A DNA stretch of 13,999 nucleotides, taken from positions 1-13,999 of the forward strand of contig JBDHXE010000052.1 in assembly GCA_039810525.1 (NCBI GenBank). The letters run 5' to 3'. The stretch is from JBDHXE01 sp039810525. Lineage in GTDB: Bacteria; Bacteroidota; Ignavibacteria; Kapaibacteriales; UBA2268. The notes under the pieces were generated by a model. It was given only the letters and a program-made list of their open reading frames with translations. It was not told the DNA's origin and did not search any database. Positions 1 through 7,010 of this stretch are shown here, in pieces; positions within the stretch are counted from its first letter, which is position 1; each line of letters opens with the position of its first letter. Made by a program: the position numbers and the translations under genes.

Positions 1-14
1 TCTTTCTCTTAAAA

Positions 15-49
15 AAAACTTCCGATATACTTAGAATATCGGAAGTTTT
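15..49 (-). terminator. Rho-independent terminator of the metallopeptidase gene
   Basis: A perfect inverted repeat has 14-base arms at 15-28 and 36-49 and a 7-base loop. On the minus strand the stem runs straight into a T tract (the A run at 11-18), the usual form of an intrinsic terminator, and it starts about 27 bases after the stop codon of the metallopeptidase gene. The right arm ends in TTTTA, so it may also stop plus-strand transcription entering from the left. Confidence 0.85.
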
Positions 50-75
50 ATGTAAATACTTGTAAAATCAGAATA

Positions 76-2613
76 TTATCTCGATATTACAATTTGCTTA
101 CTTATCGTAGTTCCATTATATTTAATTACCAAATAATAATTACCAGTACTTAATTTTTTTGTATTAATATCTCTAGTAATATTCGATTGTGGGCTTATAG
201 ATAAATTATCTATTGAATAGCAATTTTTACCTTCAATATCAATAATTGAAATATTAAAATTAATAGATTGCTCAGTATTATTTTTGATACTAACTAATTG
301 CCTATCATCAGCGGGATTTGGAGCTATGCTAAGCACTTCCAAATCATTAGAAATTTTACTTGTTTGCTCTTCAACTGATATAGGAGCTTTATAAATAGAA
401 AATACATTTTTACTTTCATCTAAAATATCGTAAGGTGCAACCGAAGTCTTAATTCTAACTTTAGCACTGTCAGTAATTTGATCAGGAACTGTCCATGCAT
501 ATTGTCCATCTACAGCATCTTGAGCACTTAATACTATTCTTTTCCAATTGTTGCCATTATCGATAGAATATTCTAATTGAACTTTATTAATATTCTTAGA
601 GTTCCAAGTAATAAAATACCAGAAGCCCACGGCTGCTTTTTCACCACCTATTGGGGTTAATAATTTAAATTCAGGCTTTCCAATAGAAAATTTTGAACTA
701 TAATACTGAGCGCCATCATTTTGGGAAGTTATTCTAAATTGACAAGCATCGCTTTCAAAATCTACAGGAGTAGAAATATATAAATTGTTAGCAGTAGTTT
801 GAATACTTTCCCAAGAGCTACCATTGTCTTTAGAAAATTCTAAAACAAAATCTTCTTTCATAGTTTGAGACCACTGAGCCTTGATAGACTCACCTTTCAT
901 ATAGCTTTCATTCTCACGAGGGAATAAAAACTTAATTTTTTGAATATTAATAGTAAAATTCTGAATACTTACATCATTTATTGTAGGGTCATCTATATCT
1001 TCTATTCTCACTAGGGCAGTAGTAGTACTAATCTCGGGTAATTTCATTTTATAAATTGAATCTTGGGCAGTTACAGGAGAATTATTTTCTTTGGTCCAAG
1101 TAACACCATTATCGGTAGATAGATAAATATTAATTCTAGTTGTTTTGGAGTAAGTCCATCTTACATTCAGTTCACTTTCAGATTTATATTCTTCTCCACC
1201 CAAAGGAGCTAATAAAGATACAAATCGTTCAGATTTAGCTGTAACACATTTGCTAGATTCAGCAGCACCTCTCATTAATGGATGTTGGCGTTTATGAAAA
1301 AATAATTGCACACTTCTTGTTGAATTAGTAGTATGGCAGTAACTCATAATAGTGCCCGGTCTTGGTATTGGATTGCCAGATAGACAAGCATCTCCAACCT
1401 CAATAGGTTTAGTTTTGGTAACACAAGTATCTATCATATTTGGAGCCCAATAACAATTATGAGTATGAGGTGCACTAAAATTATGTCCCATTTCATGAAC
1501 AGCTACGTTTACATCCCAAGTATAATTAATAGTTGGGTATTGAATACTATTAGTAATACCTAATACACAATATCCTCTCGAAGTACTACAAATACTACCA
1601 ACATAAGGAGCACCACCCATCGAAATACCAGCTATTACAGTATTGGATGGTTGATTATTTAGATTAGCAAACAATACAACTAATGCTCTTGGAGTTTTGT
1701 AATCTATCCACACATTAGGCATATAATTTAACTTTTCGGACAAATTCTCAGTTACTACATAAGGGTCTTCGTAATAATCTGTTCTGATATGAATTTCTGG
1801 AACTACAAAAGTAATATTAAGATTTTCTTGATATATTTTAGAAGACATCAACATAACTGCTGCAATATGAGATGCTATTTTGTCTTCATTTTTGCCTAAT
1901 TGTTCATAATAATCATAAGATCCTTCACATATAATTCTTGCTTCCAATAATGGTGCAACTGGAGATTGCAATTCAGGCTGATCTTTATGCTTATACAAAT
2001 CTTCGTATTCAGTCTTAGTACCTGTATAATCTTCAGTCTCACAAGTATAAGTATAAGAATCTTCATTATTGTATGCTAAAGTATGAGGCTCTAATAGATG
2101 CAAACCCTCTATATTTTCTTTGATAGGACTTATTGAAAACGTCTCGCCATCATCTTTCTGTAAATAAATATAGCAATTATCGTTTAGCAAAGTCATATAC
2201 ACATGAGAATTTTCCTGACCGTCTAATTTACCTGTATAAAAAGCATAATTCTTGAGTTTATAAATAGTCTCGCCACCTTTTTTGTGGACTACTACCTTAG
2301 TATTTCTTAATGTATGGTCGTCTTCTTTAGTTAATATTAGATTAAACTTATTGTAATCATCAATAGCAAAATCAGTAATTTCCAATTTATTAGAAGATTG
2401 ATTAATAATATTATTAATTGTGTTTTTATCAATATTCAATGGCTTAATCTTAGATGTAGCCAATAATATACTACTATTTTTGGAATGTAATAATTTCTCG
2501 CTACCTTTTTTAAAATTAAAAACTTCATCAGCATTTAATTTTAATAAATTATTATTTGAATACGAGAATTGTAGCATTAGTAATAAGACTACAATATAGA
2601 TATAAAACTTCAT
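76..2613 (-). CDS. Secreted M12B-like zinc metallopeptidase with T9SS type A sorting domain
   Basis: This 845-residue protein is probably an extracellular or cell-surface zinc endopeptidase; its substrate is unknown. In order there is a signal peptide (about 1-19, hydrophobic core IYIVVLLLML), a propeptide-like region (about 25-210) of the kind in front of reprolysin-type domains, and a catalytic domain (about 223-455). The zinc motif HEMGHNFSAPH is at 373-383 (ligands H373, H377, H383; catalytic E374), and the Met-turn is TIMSYC with M423. Three Ig/Kre9-like repeats of about 85-90 residues follow (about 465-555, 560-645, 648-741), each with a tryptophan strand and an S-x-D-N-G-x-x-W core. 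The last 90 residues (about 757-845, opening LSIAPNPADD) match the type IX sorting domain, which is cleaved after outer-membrane passage. An AGGAG at 2620-2624, six bases before the ATG, supports the start. The family call is firm. Confidence 0.93.
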   Translation of the reverse strand: MKFYIYIVVLLLMLQFSYSNNNLLKLNADEVFNFKKGSEKLLHSKNSSILLATSKIKPLNIDKNTINNIINQSSNKLEITDFAIDDYNKFNLILTKEDDHTLRNTKVVVHKKGGETIYKLKNYAFYTGKLDGQENSHVYMTLLNDNCYIYLQKDDGETFSISPIKENIEGLHLLEPHTLAYNNEDSYTYTCETEDYTGTKTEYEDLYKHKDQPELQSPVAPLLEARIICEGSYDYYEQLGKNEDKIASHIAAVMLMSSKIYQENLNITFVVPEIHIRTDYYEDPYVVTENLSEKLNYMPNVWIDYKTPRALVVLFANLNNQPSNTVIAGISMGGAPYVGSICSTSRGYCVLGITNSIQYPTINYTWDVNVAVHEMGHNFSAPHTHNCYWAPNMIDTCVTKTKPIEVGDACLSGNPIPRPGTIMSYCHTTNSTRSVQLFFHKRQHPLMRGAAESSKCVTAKSERFVSLLAPLGGEEYKSESELNVRWTYSKTTRINIYLSTDNGVTWTKENNSPVTAQDSIYKMKLPEISTTTALVRIEDIDDPTINDVSIQNFTINIQKIKFLFPRENESYMKGESIKAQWSQTMKEDFVLEFSKDNGSSWESIQTTANNLYISTPVDFESDACQFRITSQNDGAQYYSSKFSIGKPEFKLLTPIGGEKAAVGFWYFITWNSKNINKVQLEYSIDNGNNWKRIVLSAQDAVDGQYAWTVPDQITDSAKVRIKTSVAPYDILDESKNVFSIYKAPISVEEQTSKISNDLEVLSIAPNPADDRQLVSIKNNTEQSINFNISIIDIEGKNCYSIDNLSISPQSNITRDINTKKLSTGNYYLVIKYNGTTISKQIVISR

Positions 2614-2717
2614 TTTTTTCTCCTGTAATTTAATTTATATTAAAGACTATTATTTTTTCAAAAAAGTTACATTAATTTCAAAAATTCAATTTCAAAGAAT
2701 TTTAAATATACATTAAT

Positions 2718-4058
2718 TTATTTAAAAGGAATGCTAAAAAAGAATTTGCTCCCTTTACCCAATTTACTTTCAACCCAAATCTTGCCACTCATAAGCTCTA
2801 TAAAAGCTTTACAGATAGACAATCCTATTCCACCACCTTCATAAGGACGTGATATTGACGATTCTACTTGATAGAATGAACCAAAAATCTTATCCTGAAA
2901 ATAATGGTCTATTCCAATTCCAGTATCAAAAACATAACCAATTATGAAATTAGATTCAATAGTAATTCCAAACCTAATATTACCCTTATCAGTAAATTTG
3001 ATAGCATTATTTAATAATAAAGAAAATATATAAAATATCTTTTTTCCATCTAATAAAAGAGTGCAATTATCTTTATCGAAATTATATTCCTTAATTAATT
3101 CTAAGCCTTTTTCCTTACATTTCGAATTATAAGATACGTAAAGATCATCTATTATTTCAATTAAATTAATATTACTAAGGCTTAATTTATTTTGCCCACT
3201 TTCAACTTTTGATAATTCTATCAAATTATCAATTGTCATAGTCAACCTTTCACTACTATTCTTAATAAAAGAGTAATATTCCAAACGCTCTTCTTTGGAT
3301 GTTTCCTCTGAAGCTATTAGCTTAGAAAAACCCAAAATACCATTCAAAGGTGTCCTAATTTCGTGCGAAATATTATTCAAAATAGAAGTTTTTAGCTTAT
3401 CACTTTCCTCAGCTATTTCTTTAGCTTGCAATAATTGTTCGTTTAGTTTTATTCTTTCGGTAATATCATAAATCATAACAATTCTTGAAGGGATACCTTT
3501 GTATTCAAAACTATGAGACTTAATCTCCACATATATTAATTCCCCATTCCTTTTGAAATGCCTCCATTCGTGAGGGATACTAAAAGTAGCGGAGTTCTCT
3601 TTGACATCGTCCAACAATTTACTTATATCTTCTTTGGGGCGAATATCTTTAATATTAAGATTTAAAAATTCATCTCTTGAATAGCCATACAAATTGATAG
3701 CAGCATCATTAACATCAATTATATTTAATGAATTACTATCATAAATCCACATTGGTATTGGATTATTTGTAAAAAGCTTATCATAACTTTCATTTTTAGA
3801 TTTAATTGTATTTTCAAATTCAATATCTTTGTTATACTCATCTTCTAATTTATTAATCAACTGCCTAATTAACAAAAAAATAATTAATGAGGTTGCTAAT
3901 ATGAAAACCCAACCTTTTAAAGTCTGAATATCTCGATAAGCACTGATATCATCTACAAAATATAACATTATCGAATCAGAAAATGTAATATAAAAAGAAC
4001 TCAATATAAAATATATTGCTGGTATTATTAATATTCGATGAAATGTTGTTTTATGCAT
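2718..4058 (-). CDS. Membrane PAS sensor histidine kinase, orphan
   Basis: This 446-residue kinase autophosphorylates on histidine and passes the phosphate to a response regulator. Two membrane segments (about 11-33 and 50-68) flank a very short outer loop, so the signal is more likely sensed by the cytoplasmic PAS domain (about 93-205, with LYGYSRDEF and the closing DITERI). The dimerisation domain carries SHEIRTPLNG with phospho-acceptor H232. The ATPase domain shows the N box LLNNAIKF (348-355), the G1 box DTGIGI (378-383), an FGSFYQ motif (392-397) and the G2 box GGGIGLS (408-414), so the enzyme looks intact. It has no receiver domain and no regulator gene lies next to it, so its partner must be elsewhere. 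A Bacteroidota-type promoter lies about 75 bases upstream. The signal is unknown. Confidence 0.93.
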   Translation of the reverse strand: MHKTTFHRILIIPAIYFILSSFYITFSDSIMLYFVDDISAYRDIQTLKGWVFILATSLIIFLLIRQLINKLEDEYNKDIEFENTIKSKNESYDKLFTNNPIPMWIYDSNSLNIIDVNDAAINLYGYSRDEFLNLNIKDIRPKEDISKLLDDVKENSATFSIPHEWRHFKRNGELIYVEIKSHSFEYKGIPSRIVMIYDITERIKLNEQLLQAKEIAEESDKLKTSILNNISHEIRTPLNGILGFSKLIASEETSKEERLEYYSFIKNSSERLTMTIDNLIELSKVESGQNKLSLSNINLIEIIDDLYVSYNSKCKEKGLELIKEYNFDKDNCTLLLDGKKIFYIFSLLLNNAIKFTDKGNIRFGITIESNFIIGYVFDTGIGIDHYFQDKIFGSFYQVESSISRPYEGGGIGLSICKAFIELMSGKIWVESKLGKGSKFFFSIPFK

Positions 4059-4134
4059 TTACTTCTATTCTGATTAATTTACATAAATGATTATTGAAAA
4101 TAATTAAAATTATTTAATTAATTAAATTGTAAAT

Positions 4135-4165
4135 CAAAGATATGAATAATTTATTGAAAACTAAA
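4135..4165 (-). promoter_or_regulatory. Probable Bacteroidota-type promoter of the histidine kinase
   Basis: On the minus strand TATCTTTG (4135-4142) matches the -7 consensus TAnnTTTG exactly. It is preceded at 19 bases by TTTA (4162-4165), one base off the -33 consensus TTTG. Transcription would start near 4128, leaving a leader of about 70 bases before the kinase ATG at 4058. The rest of the 4059-4224 gap is AT-rich and holds no ORF or clear hairpin. Confidence 0.5.
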
Positions 4166-4224
4166 GATATAAAACTTATATGTAGAATAGTAAGCAAAAT
4201 TATTTGATATTTGTGGTAACTTAG

Positions 4225-4298
4225 TACCGAGGGAGGGATTTGAACCCCCGACACACGGATTATGATTCCGTTGCTCTAACCAACTGAGCTACCCCGGC
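4225..4298 (-). tRNA. tRNA with CAU anticodon, most likely elongator tRNA-Met
   Basis: The minus strand folds into a full cloverleaf of 74 bases without an encoded CCA. It has a 7-pair acceptor stem, a D stem GCTC/GAGC, an anticodon stem ACGGA/TCCGT around the loop ATCATAA (anticodon CAT), a 5-base variable loop and a TTCAAAT T loop. The anticodon stem lacks the three G:C pairs of an initiator and the first pair is G:U rather than the initiator C:A mismatch, so this is not tRNA-fMet. A CAU anticodon is also used by tRNA-Ile2 after lysidine modification, and sequence reading does not fully separate that from elongator Met. A1-type wobble pairs (G1:U72, G5:U68, G50:U64) are unusual in number but leave the fold intact. 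Confidence 0.95.
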
Positions 4299-4311
4299 TT
4301 CGAAAGAACTA

Positions 4312-4343
4312 CAAAAGTAATATAAATCGAGAACTTCTCCAAA
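4312..4343 (-). promoter_or_regulatory. Promoter of the tRNA gene, full match to Bacteroidota consensus
   Basis: On the minus strand TTTG (4340-4343) is followed after 20 bases by TACTTTTG (4312-4319), matching both parts of the TTTG/TAnnTTTG pattern without mismatch. The predicted start, near 4305, is only about 7 bases before the mature tRNA 5' end, as expected for a tRNA promoter. The spacer contains the palindrome GAGAACTTCTC (4329-4339). The -33 box lies just upstream of the stop codon of the AlbA_2 gene on that strand. Confidence 0.6.
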
Positions 4344-4350
4344 CAAAAAA

Positions 4351-4998
4351 TTATACTAATGTAAAATAATCGTGATGAGAATCATTGTGAATCTGTATAA
4401 CTCCTGCTCGTACTAACCTAATCAATAACCTCTCAGCTCTCCTATTAGATATATTGACAATTTTTGCAAAATCTTTAACAGTAGCTCGCTCATTAATCTC
4501 CAAAAATTGAAATAATCTCTTTTCGTTTTCACCAATACTTAATTTTAAAGGTTTATCATCAGATTGGCTTTTCATAAGCCTTCTCATTTCTCTGCTTGCC
4601 TCTATTGATTTCTCACCAACCCTAATATAAGTTTTGTCGTAATCTTTGTGAAAATCATCACTAACTAATTTGACTTTATGCGGTTTATGATTAGAATTAT
4701 CTACATATAGCACTAACACATCTTTGTCATATACATTTACTATTTCAATTTTTGGTTCGATTGGTGGTTCAATATAAAACAAGCAAGTCTTTTCAACTAT
4801 ATCACTTTCAGATTTCTCTGAATCAATTCCATAAATCTTACCATCATCATCTACCCCTACCAAAAGATAACCACCTTTAGTATTTGCCATAGCTACAATT
4901 TCCTTAGCAATTTTCTCTGGGTTAGTAGATTTACGTTTAAATTCCAAACTTGAAGATTCACCATTGGAAATCAAATTCAAAAGTTCCTTTGGTTTCAT
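4351..4998 (-). CDS. AlbA_2 (Schlafen-like) domain protein with C-terminal winged helix
   Basis: This 215-residue soluble protein has an AlbA_2 domain (about 12-135): an SSLEFKRK strand near 16-23, then the helix EIVAMANTKGG (33-43) and LLVGVDDDGKIYGI (45-58), the family's usual signature. This fold binds nucleic acid in characterised relatives; bacterial members are often annotated as putative regulators or mislabelled as ATP-binding or RecG-related proteins. The tail (about 155-215) looks like a winged helix-turn-helix, with ATVKDFAKIVNISNRRAERLL as the likely two-helix core, so sequence-specific DNA binding is likely. No nuclease site could be confirmed by eye. It begins 11 bases after the def stop on the same strand and is probably co-transcribed with def. 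Its target is unknown; the tRNA gene follows 52 bases later but has its own promoter. Confidence 0.85.
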   Translation of the reverse strand: MKPKELLNLISNGESSSLEFKRKSTNPEKIAKEIVAMANTKGGYLLVGVDDDGKIYGIDSEKSESDIVEKTCLFYIEPPIEPKIEIVNVYDKDVLVLYVDNSNHKPHKVKLVSDDFHKDYDKTYIRVGEKSIEASREMRRLMKSQSDDKPLKLSIGENEKRLFQFLEINERATVKDFAKIVNISNRRAERLLIRLVRAGVIQIHNDSHHDYFTLV

Positions 4999-5009
4999 AA
5001 TAAATACTA

Positions 5010-5594
5010 CTATTCTTTTGATAATTCTGGTAAATATAAACTACCATCTGGCAGAATCATTGGATAAGGTGGCTTTACATCACCCTTTTGTACCCTATTT
5101 AATTTATTTTTTGAAAGAGTTCTACGCAAATTAGAAATACGCTCAAAAAATAATATACCATCTAAATGATCAGATTCATGCTGAATTACTCTAGCCAGAA
5201 ACCCATCATATTCTCTTATATGCTCTTTCATATTTAAATCATAATACTTTATTTCGATTTTGCTTGGACGTTTTACATTTTCGAAATATTCTGGAATAGA
5301 CAAGCATCCTTCCTGATACTCTTCTTCATCATCAGAGAAACTGATAATCTCAGGGTTAATAAAAGTAATAGGCTCTTTTTTGGCATCTTTATTCCCATTC
5401 TGCACATCTACAATAAAAATAGATGTAGAATATCCAATTTGATTGGCAGCAAGACCTACACCATTTGAAATATTATATAGAGTATCGTATAAATTATCTA
5501 CAATATCTTTAACTTCTTGATTAAATTCGTCTATAGGCTTAGTTACTTTTTTCAAAACTGGGTGAAAGCAATTATATATTGGTACTACTGACAT
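5010..5594 (-). CDS. def: Peptide deformylase
   Basis: This enzyme removes the N-formyl group from the starting methionine of new proteins as they leave the ribosome, the step before methionine aminopeptidase acts. All three signature motifs are present: GVGLAANQ (45-52), EGCLS (95-99, metal ligand C97) and QHESDHLDG (138-146, ligands H139 and H143, catalytic E140). At 194 residues it is a little longer than the classic enzymes because of a C-terminal tail (about 165-194, with KPPYPMILPDGSLYLPE), a type of tail common in Bacteroidota-like versions. It is transcribed away from murD across an 87-base gap and is followed closely by the AlbA_2 gene. The active site looks complete. Confidence 0.97.
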   Translation of the reverse strand: MSVVPIYNCFHPVLKKVTKPIDEFNQEVKDIVDNLYDTLYNISNGVGLAANQIGYSTSIFIVDVQNGNKDAKKEPITFINPEIISFSDDEEEYQEGCLSIPEYFENVKRPSKIEIKYYDLNMKEHIREYDGFLARVIQHESDHLDGILFFERISNLRRTLSKNKLNRVQKGDVKPPYPMILPDGSLYLPELSKE

Positions 5595-5611
5595 TTTGGT
5601 AAATATATTTT

Positions 5612-5642
5612 AAAAAATATTTTCACGTGTTAAATTTAGAAA
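5612..5642 (-). promoter_or_regulatory. Possible promoter of def
   Basis: On the minus strand TTTC (5639-5642), then 19 bases, then TATTTTTT (5612-5619) fits the Bacteroidota pattern with one mismatch in each box. It would start transcription close to the def ATG at 5594. The region is so AT-rich that a chance match is quite possible. It overlaps the candidate murD promoter on the other strand. Confidence 0.28.
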
Positions 5643-5650
5643 TATTTTTG
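5620..5650 (+). promoter_or_regulatory. Probable promoter of the murD-ftsW operon
   Basis: TATTTTTG (5643-5650) is an exact TAnnTTTG -7 box. TTTT (5620-5623) lies 19 bases upstream, one base off the -33 consensus. Predicted transcription starts near 5657, about 25 bases before the murD ATG at 5682. The hexamer palindrome CACGTG (5624-5629) sits in the spacer. Confidence 0.42.
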
Positions 5651-5681
5651 TAATATTATTTTTCTTCTAATTGGTATTAAA

Positions 5682-7010
5682 ATGAATATTACAATTTTAG
5701 GTTGTGGCAAAAGTGGAATAGGAGCAGCTAAATTAGCAGTCCATAAAGGATATAACGTTAGATTGACTGAAAGCAAAGACATTGATAAATTCCAAAACGA
5801 GTATTTACTTCTCAAAAACTTAGGTATATCTTGCGAGTTTGGTATTAATAGTAATAAATATTTAGAGAATTGCGATTTAATAGTTACTTCACCAGGTATA
5901 TCAAAAGATATTAAATTTATCAAAGAAGCTATCAAAAAAAACATACCGATAATAAGTGAGATAGAATTTGCTTATAGACACACTAAGTCTAAAATAATAT
6001 CTGTTACAGGCACTAATGGAAAGACTACAACCACTACACTCATTAGCTATATTCTCACCAATGCTGGATTAAAATCAATTGCTTGTGGTAATATTGGCTA
6101 TACCTTTTCAGAAGCAGTCTTAGAAAATAATGATGAAACTATCTTTGTAGTAGAAACATCAAGCTATCAGCTTGATTTTGTTAATACTTTCGCACCAGAT
6201 ATAGCTATAATACTAAATATTACAGCTGATCATCAGGAGTACCACAAGTCAATGAAAAACTATATTGATGCTAAGTGGAAAACTTCTGCTTTTCAGAATG
6301 AAAATAATTTATTAATTTTAAACTATGATGATGATACAATTCGTAAAAATATGTATCATACTGATGCCAAGATTGGCTATTTCTCGTTAAATCCGGTAAG
6401 TTGGGGGATTTACCAAAAGGATAACGGGATATATTTTAAAACAGCAGATAAAGAGGAGTTTCTAATGTTAACCGAGCAACTTAGCTTACCCGGTGTCCAT
6501 AATTTATATAATTCTATGGCTGCCGCACTTGCTGCAAGAGCTTTCGAAGTAAACAACGAAGACATTCGTGATTCTTTAACTAAATTTAAAGGTGTAGAGC
6601 ATCGCCTCGAAACCGTCAGAATATTCAATTCGATTAAATTTATTAACGATTCAAAAGCTACCAATATTAATGCTACTTGGTATGCTCTAGCAAGTTTCAA
6701 TCAACCACTTATCTGGATAGCTGGTGGGAGAGCAAAAAATAACAATTATGAAGAATTAGATAAAATAGTAGAACAAAAAGTGTCTGCTATTATATGTATT
6801 GGCGAAGAGCAAGACAATATATTTAATCATTACTGCTCAAAAGTTAGATGCATCAAATCAAACGATTTGGAAGAAGCAATACATTCTTCGTTAGAAATAG
6901 CTAATAAAAACGATATTATTTTATTTAGCCCTGCATGCAAATCATTTGATATGTTTTTAAATTACGAACAACGAGGCGAAGTATTTAAAGATTTGGTAAA
7001 TCAACTATGA
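5682..7010 (+). CDS. murD: UDP-N-acetylmuramoyl-L-alanine--D-glutamate ligase
   Basis: MurD adds D-glutamate to UDP-MurNAc-L-alanine using ATP, in the cytoplasmic phase of peptidoglycan synthesis. At 442 residues it has normal length. It has an N-terminal Rossmann-like domain (opening ITILGCGKSGIGAA, with VTSPGI at 68-73), the Mur ligase ATP loop TGTNGKTT (109-116), ETSSYQLD (158-165), NITADHQEYH (179-188), and a lysine at 198 (DAKWK) where the carbamylated lysine of the family is expected. GVEHRLE (304-310) and NDSKATN (322-328) open the C-terminal domain, and LFSPACKSFDMF with RGEVF closes it, which marks MurD rather than MurC, E or F. It is the first gene of the plus-strand run; its stop overlaps the ftsW start by 4 bases, so the two are translationally coupled. 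Confidence 0.98.
   Translation: MNITILGCGKSGIGAAKLAVHKGYNVRLTESKDIDKFQNEYLLLKNLGISCEFGINSNKYLENCDLIVTSPGISKDIKFIKEAIKKNIPIISEIEFAYRHTKSKIISVTGTNGKTTTTTLISYILTNAGLKSIACGNIGYTFSEAVLENNDETIFVVETSSYQLDFVNTFAPDIAIILNITADHQEYHKSMKNYIDAKWKTSAFQNENNLLILNYDDDTIRKNMYHTDAKIGYFSLNPVSWGIYQKDNGIYFKTADKEEFLMLTEQLSLPGVHNLYNSMAAALAARAFEVNNEDIRDSLTKFKGVEHRLETVRIFNSIKFINDSKATNINATWYALASFNQPLIWIAGGRAKNNNYEELDKIVEQKVSAIICIGEEQDNIFNHYCSKVRCIKSNDLEEAIHSSLEIANKNDIILFSPACKSFDMFLNYEQRGEVFKDLVNQL

Noticed and set aside
2681..2703. Inverted repeat AAAATTC/GAATTTT between the kinase and peptidase genes
   Set aside because: Stem of seven pairs with a single G:C, loop of nine and only a short T run: too weak to call a terminator in such AT-rich DNA.
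4225..4298. Initiator tRNA-fMet next to def
   Set aside because: The anticodon stem lacks three consecutive G:C pairs and the first acceptor pair is G:U, not the initiator mismatch.
5636..5944. Minus-strand ORF of 102 codons, and similar short ORFs at 6410-6700, 8400-8582, 10280-10522 and 12955-13182
   Set aside because: Each lies antisense inside a well-supported gene (murD, the bPH_2 gene, the 172-residue gene, ccmB), shows no family motif, and has composition expected of a complement of AT-rich coding sequence.
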